7,417 nt of DNA. It comes from Burkholderiales bacterium (GTDB taxonomy: Bacteria; Pseudomonadota; Gammaproteobacteria; Burkholderiales; Casimicrobiaceae). The DNA lies in NCBI GenBank assembly GCA_025935435.1, contig JAICVH010000109.1:1-7417 (forward strand), read 5' to 3'. A program made the position numbers and the translations under genes. The notes under the pieces are model-generated. The model worked only from the letters and a program-made list of their open reading frames with translations. It did not search any database and had not been told where the DNA came from. Shown piece by piece: positions 1-5,994 of the stretch. How positions within the stretch are numbered: position 1 is the first letter of the stretch; the number at the start of each line of letters is the position of its first letter.

Positions 1-18
1 AAACACGCTTATCGGCAT
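1..18 (-). CDS. 5' end of the next gene in the operon (probable FdrA partner, DUF1116-type expected), cut by window edge
   Basis: Reading leftward, the FdrA stop codon TGA (20..18) shares a base with an ATG at 18..16, giving a TGATG stop/start overlap. The six visible codons read M-P-I-S-V-F and stay open to the edge. That arrangement is typical of translationally coupled genes. In known fdrA loci the following genes encode DUF1116 (YlbE/AllG-like) and DUF2877 (YlbF/AllH-like) proteins, so a DUF1116 protein is the expected neighbour. Six residues cannot prove the family. The identity is inferred from context only; the start itself is seen directly. Confidence 0.45.
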
Positions 19-1547
19 CAGGCGGCCTCGTAAAATTTTCGCTGCAATTGCGGCTCGACGAGCATCGCGGCGCACCGCGTGGCATCCGCATTCGATGCGA
101 GTACTGCGACACCTGCCGCCTCGAGCGATTGGCGCTGTAACACTAGATCCTGCGGGTCGCGCCTCGTGCCGACGATTGACGCGAGCACGGCGAGAGACCG
201 TCCTGCGCCACGTGCGATCCTGCGGGCCTCGTGTACGGCAGCGACGAGCGGTTCGGCCGGGTTCTCGTGCGATCCCTTGCCAAGAACGACATCGACCAGA
301 AGTATGCCGAAGCCTGGATCCCGCGCGAATTCGAGGATCATGTCGGATCGCAGGCTGGGATCGATCATTGGATGCGGACGACCGACCGTGTAGCGGTCGT
401 CGCCGAGATCGACGACGCGGTGCGGATGTTCGTCGCCGAGCAAATCCGCGAGCAGGTGCTGCGTTTCGTACGCGAGCGTTCCGCCCGTATAAAGACCGAG
501 TATGCGCGTCGCCGCAAAGGAAGCACTTCGATGGAACGTCTCGACGGCGCGCGCCACGCTCGCGGCATCGGTGAACGCTGGCCAATCCCAACCACGGTGC
601 GCGAGCAGGGCAACCGCGGCGTCCGCGGCCTGGTCGAGCGTTGGCACCCAGACCGTATTTCCTTCCGTGCGGTACGCCGATCCGACACAGCATGCGACGA
701 CCGGCTTTGCGATCGCGCGAAGTCGGGACTCGAGCTGTGCCAGTACGTCGGGATGCGGCGGTTTGGAGACCAGCACGATCGCCTCGGTCTCCGCGTCGCG
801 AGCGAGAGCGTCGAGTGCAGCAAAGGTCATGATGCCGCCCACTGGTTGCGACAGGTCGCGTCCGCCCACGCCGATCGCTTGCGAGACGCCTTCACCAAGT
901 GCGTCGAGTCGCGACACTACGCATTGAAGGCCGGTGCCGGAAGCCGCTACGCACCCCACGCGCCCGCGCGAAACGACGTTCGCGAAGCCGAGGCCGGTGC
1001 CGGCAAGATAGGCGGTGCCTTGATCAGGTCCCATGCAGAACAGGTTGCGTTTTGCGGCCTCGTGCTTTAGCAGGACCTCGTCTTCGAGGGAAACGTTGTC
1101 GCTGAAAATGAATACGTGGAGATTGCGGCGTAGCGCCGCCATCGCTTCGGCCTTTACATAAACACCCGGCACGGATACGGAAACGAGGTTTGCGTCGGGC
1201 AATTCGCGCAGCGCCGATTCGAGCGAGCGAGTCAGCGTTCGCGCCTGGGTCTCCCGCGTTTTGCGCGATTCGATCAGCGATTGCTTGACGGCCAGAACGG
1301 CATCGTCGGCCGACGACTCGTCATCGGCACTGACCGTGATGATGAGATCGTTCGGTCCGGCCATGCGCCCTTCGGGGGTCGCGAGCCCCGCCTCTTCGAG
1401 CAGCGCGTGGTTGGCAGGCGTCCCCATGAACAGCGCGATTTCGCGAATGCCCACGCGGCGGCGCACCTGCGCGGAGATGCGCATCAGGACGACCGAATCC
1501 TGATAGAAGCCGCGCAGAATCTCCGTTCTCACTTGATGTATCTCCAT
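18..1547 (-). CDS. fdrA: FdrA-family protein (succinyl-CoA synthetase alpha-like; oxamate carbamoyltransferase subunit type)
   Basis: This 509-residue cytoplasmic protein resembles E. coli FdrA (AllF) along its length. Shared-looking blocks are YQDSVVLMRIS (15-25), MGTPANHALL (41-50), SDNVSLEDEVLLK (149-161), GPDQGT (173-178), GVGGRDLS (226-233), GLYTGGTLAYE (351-361), DLGDDRYTVGRPHPMIDP (380-397) and RDPQ (463-466). The fold expected is an FdrA N-terminal segment followed by a CoA-binding Rossmann-like part with the glycine loop ASGTGLQ (202-208) and a ligase-CoA-like part (about 345-495). The family is related to succinyl-CoA synthetase alpha but lacks the phospho-histidine GHAGA motif after KPVV (281-284). 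In E. coli the FdrA/YlbE/YlbF set is linked to oxalurate-to-oxamate transcarbamoylation in allantoin breakdown; that role here is inferred. The protein is about 45 residues shorter at the C-terminus than E. coli FdrA. The ribosome binding site is weak. It is the fifth gene of the leftward operon. Confidence 0.88.
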   Translation of the reverse strand: MEIHQVRTEILRGFYQDSVVLMRISAQVRRRVGIREIALFMGTPANHALLEEAGLATPEGRMAGPNDLIITVSADDESSADDAVLAVKQSLIESRKTRETQARTLTRSLESALRELPDANLVSVSVPGVYVKAEAMAALRRNLHVFIFSDNVSLEDEVLLKHEAAKRNLFCMGPDQGTAYLAGTGLGFANVVSRGRVGCVAASGTGLQCVVSRLDALGEGVSQAIGVGGRDLSQPVGGIMTFAALDALARDAETEAIVLVSKPPHPDVLAQLESRLRAIAKPVVACCVGSAYRTEGNTVWVPTLDQAADAAVALLAHRGWDWPAFTDAASVARAVETFHRSASFAATRILGLYTGGTLAYETQHLLADLLGDEHPHRVVDLGDDRYTVGRPHPMIDPSLRSDMILEFARDPGFGILLVDVVLGKGSHENPAEPLVAAVHEARRIARGAGRSLAVLASIVGTRRDPQDLVLQRQSLEAAGVAVLASNADATRCAAMLVEPQLQRKFYEAA

Positions 1548-1561
1548 GAAGACTCGCTGTG

Positions 1562-1581
1562 GCGGCGTCTGATGTCGCCGC
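1562..1581 (-). other. GC-rich hairpin between dctM and fdrA
   Basis: GCGGCG (1562-1567) and its exact inverse CGCCGC (1576-1581) flank an 8-base loop in the 61-bp gap upstream of the fdrA start. On the leftward transcript a second GCGGCG block lies further upstream (about 1591-1598), so the arm next to fdrA could pair with either copy. No U-tract follows, so it is not an intrinsic terminator. It may tune translation of fdrA, whose own ribosome binding site is poor, or protect an mRNA end. Function is inferred. Confidence 0.4.
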
Positions 1582-1608
1582 TTGGAGAGGCGCCGCGCGA
1601 ACGAGAGG

Positions 1609-2901
1609 TCAATACATTTTGCCGGGTAGCCAAGTCGCGAGGCTCGGCAGCGCCATCAGTGTGAAAGTGAACAGGATCATGATGACGGCGTACGGAAGCG
1701 CACCCCAGATCGCGTCCTCGATACCGCCCTTGTCCGGGCGGATTCCATGCACGACGAACAGGTTCATGCCAACCGGCGGCGTAATCATGCCGAGCTCACA
1801 CATCAGGACGATGTAGATGCCGTACCAGATAGGATCGACGCCAAGCGCGGTGACGATCGGATAGGTGATCGGAATCGTTGCTACCTGCATCGACAGCACG
1901 TCCATGAACATGCCGAGGATCAGGTAAAAAAGCGTCAGCGCCAGCAGCATCACGGTTGCCGAAAGCCCGAACGACGTGACCCACTTGGTGATGGCATCGG
2001 CGATGCCCGTGAGGCCGATCGTGAGATTCAGTATGAATGCCGCGACGATGATCAGCATGATCATGCCGGTAATGCGGGCGGTCTGAACGAAGCAGGTTTC
2101 GAGCACGGCCCGGTTTAGCCGGCCCGTGCGCCACACGAAGAACAGCGCGACAAGCACGCCCAGCGCCGCCGACTCGGTCGCGGTAGCGATTCCGAAATAC
2201 AGGCTTCCCATCACGATGCCGAAAACGACCAGCGGCGGCACCAGATGGACAAGCGTGCGCAGCCGTTCCGCCAGCGGCAGGGTCGACTCGCGCTTCGTCG
2301 TGGTGCCGAACACCGCGTTCGCGTAGATATAGAGCATGAAGCAGGCAGTCAGCAGCAACCCGGGAATGATGCCGGCGATGAACAGTTTGCCGATCGAGTT
2401 GTTCGTCAGCGAACCGTAGACGATCATGTTCACCGAAGGCGGAATCAGGATCCCGAGCGTGCCGCCAGCCGCCAAACTGCCGAGCGACGCGCGCATCGAA
2501 TACCCGCGAGCATGCAGCGATGGAAGCGCAACCGTGCCGATGGTTGCTGCAGTCGCAACCGACGAGCCCGATGTTGCCGCGAACAGCGCACAGCAGCCGA
2601 TGTTCGTGTGCAGCAGTCCACCCGGAAGACCGCCGAGCCACGCCGATAGTGCGACGTACATGCGGTCGGCGATGCCTGAGCGCAACAGCAGCTCTCCCAG
2701 CAGAACGAACAACGGAATGCACGTAAGCAGGTTCTCGTTCAGCGTTCCCCAGATCACGGGCGCGATCGAATCCACAAACGGCCTGCCAAACGCAGCGATT
2801 CCACCGAGCACGCCGACGGCTGCCATCGACACGGCGACGGGCATGCCGACAAGCATGATGGCAAGCATCCCGACGAACGCGAGCACGACGGGAAGGGTCA
2901 T
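1609..2901 (-). CDS. dctM: TRAP transporter large permease (DctM-like)
   Basis: This 430-residue integral membrane protein has the normal length of the TRAP large permease, which carries out sodium-coupled uptake of an organic acid delivered by the periplasmic binding protein. Almost the whole chain is hydrophobic, fitting about 12 membrane segments plus re-entrant hairpins. Recognisable family blocks are PLFVLLGELLLRSGI (63-77), ATSGSSVATAATIGTVALP (109-127), GTLGILIPPSVNMIVYG (147-163), ATATESAALGVLVAL (239-253) and ELGMITPPVGMNLFVVHGI (369-387). The start ATG has a strong AGGGAGGT Shine-Dalgarno sequence (2905-2912) inside the end of the upstream small-permease gene, and the two genes overlap by four bases (ATGA), so translation is probably coupled. 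The transported substrate cannot be read from the permease. Confidence 0.95.
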   Translation of the reverse strand: MTLPVVLAFVGMLAIMLVGMPVAVSMAAVGVLGGIAAFGRPFVDSIAPVIWGTLNENLLTCIPLFVLLGELLLRSGIADRMYVALSAWLGGLPGGLLHTNIGCCALFAATSGSSVATAATIGTVALPSLHARGYSMRASLGSLAAGGTLGILIPPSVNMIVYGSLTNNSIGKLFIAGIIPGLLLTACFMLYIYANAVFGTTTKRESTLPLAERLRTLVHLVPPLVVFGIVMGSLYFGIATATESAALGVLVALFFVWRTGRLNRAVLETCFVQTARITGMIMLIIVAAFILNLTIGLTGIADAITKWVTSFGLSATVMLLALTLFYLILGMFMDVLSMQVATIPITYPIVTALGVDPIWYGIYIVLMCELGMITPPVGMNLFVVHGIRPDKGGIEDAIWGALPYAVIMILFTFTLMALPSLATWLPGKMY

Positions 2902-3518
2902 GCGACCTCCCTCGTCGCATCACGGACCGGCGAAAGCGACGCGTCCTGGGTATTGCCGCCGTGGCGCCGCTGCTCGAAGTCGTCGAGCTCTTCCTTCACT
3001 TCTTCCTTCGCGCTCTTTGGCGGGAACTGGTGATTGAGTCTATCGATACGACCCGTGGCAAACAGCCAGGCGGCCCGCAGCGCTGCGGCGACAGTGACGA
3101 TTGCGAAAACGACAAGACCCGCGTACCAGATGCTTTGCGGCCAGATCAGCGGTGTCTGCCACGGCGTGGGAGCCGTGCTGCGGTATGCGAGCGTATCCGT
3201 CACGACCTTCAATGACACCCATGCCATCAACACTGCGAATATCGCGAGGAGCACGTATGCCAGCAGGTTGAGCACGGCCTGCCCGCGCTCGGAAAAATGA
3301 TCGTGAAACACGTCGACGCGAATGTGGTTACGCCCCACCAGCGCGAGTGAGAACGCGATCACCGAGCCGGCTGCAAGCGCATAACCCCCGAGCTCGTCTG
3401 CACCCTGGATCGAAAAGTTGAAGAGCTTGCGTGACAACGTCTCGACACTGACGACGACCGACAACGCGACGAAAATCAAGCCGAAGACCCACGCGAGAAA
3501 TCGCTGTACGGATGTCAT
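2898..3518 (-). CDS. dctQ: TRAP transporter small permease (DctQ-like)
   Basis: This 206-residue inner-membrane protein is the small subunit that pairs with the DctM-type permease. Four membrane segments are visible at about 7-25, 46-62, 84-108 and 129-153. The family block around the third loop reads STAPTPWQTPLIWPQSIWYAGL (114-135), with TPLIWPQ the diagnostic part. The ELGGYALAAGSV stretch (42-53) after the first segment is also typical. An unusually long charged tail of about 45 residues (160-206, rich in K, E, D and R) follows the last membrane segment. A GAGG ribosome binding site lies eight bases before the ATG. The gene follows dctP after 44 bp and overlaps dctM by four bases. Confidence 0.93.
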   Translation of the reverse strand: MTSVQRFLAWVFGLIFVALSVVVSVETLSRKLFNFSIQGADELGGYALAAGSVIAFSLALVGRNHIRVDVFHDHFSERGQAVLNLLAYVLLAIFAVLMAWVSLKVVTDTLAYRSTAPTPWQTPLIWPQSIWYAGLVVFAIVTVAAALRAAWLFATGRIDRLNHQFPPKSAKEEVKEELDDFEQRRHGGNTQDASLSPVRDATREVA

Positions 3519-3531
3519 GACGTGAGCCTCG

Positions 3532-3555
3532 GCCGTTGAATCGAATTTAAACGGC
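3532..3555 (-). other. Inverted repeat in the dctP-dctQ gap
   Basis: GCCGTT (3532-3537) and AACGGC (3550-3555) form a perfect 6-bp inverted repeat with a 12-base A/T-rich loop, filling most of the 44-bp gap. No U-tract follows. TRAP operons often need much more binding protein than permease, and a stem-loop here could protect the upstream dctP message or slow transcription into dctQM. The structure is seen; the role is inferred. Confidence 0.4.
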
Positions 3556-3562
3556 GGTGAAG

Positions 3563-4603
3563 CTATTTAATGCCGAGTGCGACGCCGACGGTCGATTTCC
3601 ATTTCTGCGAGCAGCCGGGCAACGACTGATCGCAGACCTCGGCCCACGCCGGCAGCGAAATGTCGCGTACGGCGTTGCGGACGAGGTCGAGATCGGCGGG
3701 CGTCACCGGGACATCGACGAGCTTGAATTTCTTCCCGGTGGTGCAGGGATCGCGACCGACGTTGCAATTGACCGCGTCACGAAAGAGTTCTTCCGAGTAT
3801 TTCCAGACTTCCTCGGTCTGCGCGTCGAATGCCGCCTTGAGTTTCGCCTGCTGGTCGGGCTTGAGCTGATTCCACGCCTTCAGCGTGATCGCGTAGCCGT
3901 TCAATGCGACCTGAAACCCTATCGGCAACTGATGCGTTGATACTTCGGGCCAACCTGCCGAATTCGCGGAACTCGGCCCGGTGATCGCACAGTCGACAAC
4001 GCCGAGCGACAGGGACTGCTGAGTCTCCGCGAACGACAGCGCGACCGGCGTGCCGCCGAGCGAACTGATGAACTTGGCGAGGCTCTGGTCGTAGACACGG
4101 ACCTTCAGACCCTTGACGTCCGCGAGCTTCGAGATTGGCTTCTTGCAGAACAGGACCTGGGGACCGAACGGCCAAATGCCGAGCAGCTTGACGCCGAATT
4201 GCTGTTGCAAGCGCGCATCGAGGGGTGCGAACCACGCGTTGACCGTCTTGCGGCCGGTCGCGTAATCGGGGTTCTGGCCGACGAGATCGAGACCAAGAAG
4301 CATTGGCTCGTCGCGCGAGTTTTGCGAGACTCGCAGTGACACGATCTCGAACAGGCCGGATTTCATCATCCGCAGCTCTTCGGTGTCCTTGACCCCTAGC
4401 ATGTCGATCGGCTTGTATTCGACCTCGATCGGCAAGCCGGTCTTCTGCGCGAGCGTTTCGAAGAACGGCTGCTCCTTGTTCTTCTGCACGAGCCCTGTCG
4501 CAAGAGGCTGTCCAATCACCTTGAACTTCAACTTCTCCTGTGCAACTGCAGGCACCGATGCGCACGCGATCGCGATCACTGCCGCAAGCAATGTTCTCTT
4601 CAT
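3563..4603 (-). CDS. dctP: TRAP transporter periplasmic solute-binding protein (DctP-like)
   Basis: This 346-residue secreted protein captures the substrate in the periplasm and hands it to the DctQM permease. Residues 1-21 form a clear Sec signal peptide: KR at 2-3, a hydrophobic core, then AVA before Gln22. The DctP-family core includes GLKVRVYDQS (165-174). Arg169 there aligns with the arginine that usually binds the substrate carboxylate, which points to an organic acid ligand. MKSGLFEIV (80-88) and GVVDCAITGPSS (201-212) are other family blocks. The chosen ATG (4603) has a strong GGAGGGAG ribosome binding site (4607-4614) and starts exactly at the signal peptide. A GTG at 4630 would add nine charged residues and overlap the upstream stop as GTGA, but it places a poor leader before the signal peptide, so it is disfavoured. 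Two close cysteine pairs, 280/287 and 324/331, could form disulfides. Confidence 0.94.
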   Translation of the reverse strand: MKRTLLAAVIAIACASVPAVAQEKLKFKVIGQPLATGLVQKNKEQPFFETLAQKTGLPIEVEYKPIDMLGVKDTEELRMMKSGLFEIVSLRVSQNSRDEPMLLGLDLVGQNPDYATGRKTVNAWFAPLDARLQQQFGVKLLGIWPFGPQVLFCKKPISKLADVKGLKVRVYDQSLAKFISSLGGTPVALSFAETQQSLSLGVVDCAITGPSSANSAGWPEVSTHQLPIGFQVALNGYAITLKAWNQLKPDQQAKLKAAFDAQTEEVWKYSEELFRDAVNCNVGRDPCTTGKKFKLVDVPVTPADLDLVRNAVRDISLPAWAEVCDQSLPGCSQKWKSTVGVALGIK

Positions 4604-4606
4604 TGA

Positions 4607-4614
4607 CTCCCTCC
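4607..4614 (-). promoter_or_regulatory. Ribosome binding site that fixes the dctP start
   Basis: On the leftward strand this reads GGAGGGAG, with its GGAGG core six bases before the ATG at 4603. It supports the shorter, signal-peptide start over the GTG at 4630. Confidence 0.8.
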
Positions 4615-4626
4615 GTCGTAGGTCGA

Positions 4627-5859
4627 TCACTGTGGTGCGGCAGCAGGCGCTGGCGCATGTCGCTGCTTCTGTTCAACTGCGCCGGCCTCGGACATCGGGC
4701 GAGCAAGATGATCCATCGCGGCGCGAACGCCACCGATTCGGTGCGGAACCCCTGAGCACGCGAGACCCATTTCAACGCCAGCGAGCGTGCCCAGCAACGT
4801 CAGGTCGTTGAGGTCACCGAGATGACCGATACGAAATATCTTGCCCTTGAGTTTCGTGAGACCTGCGCCGAGCGACATATCGAAGCGCTTCAGGACGACG
4901 TCACGCAAATGGTCTGCATCGTGCCCGTCCGGCATCATCACCGCCGTCAACGCATTGCTGTATTCGGCCGGGTTCGCGCAGAGGATATCCAGACCCCACG
5001 CCCGCACCGCGCGGCGCGTCGCCTCCGCGTGTCGCGCGTGGCGCATGAATACCTCGTCGAGACCCTGCTCGCGCAGCATGTGGAGCGCCTCGTCCAAACC
5101 ATAGAGCAGGTTCGTCGCCGGCGTGTACGGAAAGTAGCCGGTGCGATTGCTCGCAAGCATGTCATCCCAGTTCCAGTAGGCGCGCGGCAGGCGCCCCCGC
5201 TTGGAGGCCGCCACCGCCTTGTCGCTGATCGAGTTGAACGATAATCCCGGAGGCAACATCAGCCCTTTCTGGGATCCAGCGACCGTTACGTCGACCCCCC
5301 ACTCGTCGGTACGATAGTCGATCGACCCGAGCGACGAGATGGTGTCGACCATCAGCAGCGCCGGGTGCCGGGCATCATCGACCGCCTTTCGAATGCGCGC
5401 GATGTCACTCGTCACGCCAGTGGACGTTTCGTTGTGAACGACGCAGACGGCTTTGATCTGGTGTTCGCGATCCTCGGCCAGGCGCGCGCCGATCGCCGCG
5501 GCGTCGGCGCCGTGACGCCAGTCGCCCGGGATGAATTCCGCGTCGAGCCCCAGTCGCCTGGCAAGGTTCTGCCACAGCGCCGCGAAATGACCCGTCTCGT
5601 ACATCAGTACCTGGTCGCCGGGTGAAAGCGTGTTGACGAGTGCGGCTTCCCATGCGCCCGTACCCGACGCCGGGAAAATGACGACCGGATTGCGAGTCTT
5701 GAAGACCTCTTTCAGTCCATCCAGCACCCGGCGGCCGAGTTCACCGAATTCGGGCCCGCGATGATCGATCGTGGCGCGATCGATCGCCCGCAGGACACGC
5801 TCGGGTACGTTCGTGGGCCCGGGTATCTGCAGAAAATGGCGTCCGGCACGGGCTTTCAT
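4627..5859 (-). CDS. Class V PLP aminotransferase, serine/alanine--glyoxylate type
   Basis: This 410-residue cytoplasmic fold-type I enzyme is of the alanine/serine--glyoxylate aminotransferase family. It likely moves an amino group to or from glyoxylate or another small keto acid. Visible features are the N-terminal PGPTNVPERVL block (13-23), DHRGPEF (32-38), the PLP-ring and phosphate loop SGTGAWEAAL (65-74), HNETSTGVTS (142-151), the PLP-nitrogen aspartate in MVDTISS (Asp172), the Schiff-base lysine in GSQKGLM (Lys198), YTPATN (245-250) and the carboxylate-binding arginine in FRIGHLG (Arg343). An AGGAGG ribosome binding site (5864-5869) lies four bases before the ATG at 5859, so the upstream start at 5895 is rejected. 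A low-complexity Ala/Pro tail (402-410) ends the protein. It is the first gene of the leftward operon, 23 bp before dctP. Serine--glyoxylate and ureidoglycine--glyoxylate activity are both possible; the N-terminal block looks closer to the former. Confidence 0.9.
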   Translation of the reverse strand: MKARAGRHFLQIPGPTNVPERVLRAIDRATIDHRGPEFGELGRRVLDGLKEVFKTRNPVVIFPASGTGAWEAALVNTLSPGDQVLMYETGHFAALWQNLARRLGLDAEFIPGDWRHGADAAAIGARLAEDREHQIKAVCVVHNETSTGVTSDIARIRKAVDDARHPALLMVDTISSLGSIDYRTDEWGVDVTVAGSQKGLMLPPGLSFNSISDKAVAASKRGRLPRAYWNWDDMLASNRTGYFPYTPATNLLYGLDEALHMLREQGLDEVFMRHARHAEATRRAVRAWGLDILCANPAEYSNALTAVMMPDGHDADHLRDVVLKRFDMSLGAGLTKLKGKIFRIGHLGDLNDLTLLGTLAGVEMGLACSGVPHRIGGVRAAMDHLARPMSEAGAVEQKQRHAPAPAAAPQ

Positions 5860-5863
5860 GGTG

Positions 5864-5869
5864 CCTCCT
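5864..5869 (-). promoter_or_regulatory. Ribosome binding site that fixes the aminotransferase start
   Basis: AGGAGG on the leftward strand lies four bases from the ATG at 5859. The alternative upstream start at 5895 has no comparable site and would add 12 residues absent from this family's usual N-terminus. Confidence 0.8.
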
Positions 5870-5883
5870 AGATTGACCGGTCG

Positions 5884-5907
5884 CCCGCCCGACATTGGTC
5901 TGGCGGG
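5884..5907 (-). other. Hairpin in the presumed 5' leader of the aminotransferase operon
   Basis: The plus-strand arms CCCGCC (5884-5889) and GGCGGG (5902-5907) pair fully, then one mismatch (5890/5901), then GAC with GTC (5891-5893 and 5898-5900) around a four-base loop. That is nine of ten pairs. On the leftward transcript it lies about 15 bases upstream of the AGGAGG site. No U-tract follows, so it is not a terminator. It may stabilise the mRNA 5' end or serve as a protein-binding site; the role is inferred. Confidence 0.5.
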
Positions 5908-5911
5908 TTGT

Positions 5912-5927
5912 ATTTTGTATATTAAAT
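5912..5927. promoter_or_regulatory. Candidate secondary GntR operator
   Basis: This 16-bp A/T-rich site pairs at 12 of 16 positions and shares the nonamer TTTTGTATA with the stronger palindrome at 5995-6010. It overlaps the most likely -10 region of the leftward promoter, as expected for a repressor site. The centres of the two sites are 83 bp apart, close to eight helical turns. Confidence 0.45.
5919..5924 (-). promoter_or_regulatory. Possible -10 element for the leftward operon
   Basis: TAATAT on the leftward strand is the best -10-like hexamer ahead of the aminotransferase, giving a leader of about 50 bases that would hold the 5884-5907 hairpin. No convincing -35 is present at 15-18 bp, so the promoter may be weak or need an activator. 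TATACA (5921..5916) is an alternative. Confidence 0.25.
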
Positions 5928-5960
5928 GCTATCCGCGCCGTCCACGATGCGCAAGTGCCA

Positions 5961-5992
5961 TTGTGCGCGCCTGTGAGGACCAGTGCTATCAT
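5961..5992 (+). promoter_or_regulatory. Possible extended -10 promoter of the GntR gene
   Basis: TGCTATCAT (5984-5992) fits an extended -10 (TGn plus TATCAT). The only -35-like hexamer is TTGTGC (5961-5966) at a long 20-bp spacing, tolerable for an extended -10 promoter but not ideal. Transcription would start near 5999, inside the strong palindrome, so the regulator could block its own gene. Confidence 0.35.
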
Positions 5993-5994
5993 GC

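Noticed and set aside
231..1070. Long plus-strand open frame of 279 codons opposite fdrA
   Set aside because: It is antisense to a well-supported FdrA gene, has no family likeness, and is Arg-rich, as expected of a shadow frame in GC-rich DNA.
1562..1581. Hairpin as an intrinsic terminator before fdrA
   Set aside because: No U-tract follows on the leftward transcript, and the downstream gene looks like part of the same operon.
1796..2923. Minus-strand open frame of 375 codons within dctM
   Set aside because: It is frame-shifted against the clear DctM protein, and its Arg/His-rich composition has no membrane segments or known motifs.
4604..4630. GTG start for dctP at 4630 forming a GTGA overlap with the aminotransferase stop
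   Set aside because: It would put nine mostly charged residues ahead of a complete signal peptide, while the ATG at 4603 has a strong, well-spaced ribosome binding site.
3777..4775. Minus-strand open frame of 332 codons across dctP and the end of the aminotransferase gene
   Set aside because: It overlaps two confident genes in another frame and shows no recognisable domain.
5949..5968. GCGCA/TGCGC repeat as a LysR-type binding site
   Set aside because: Arms are only five bases, no LysR gene is visible, and such repeats are common by chance in GC-rich DNA.
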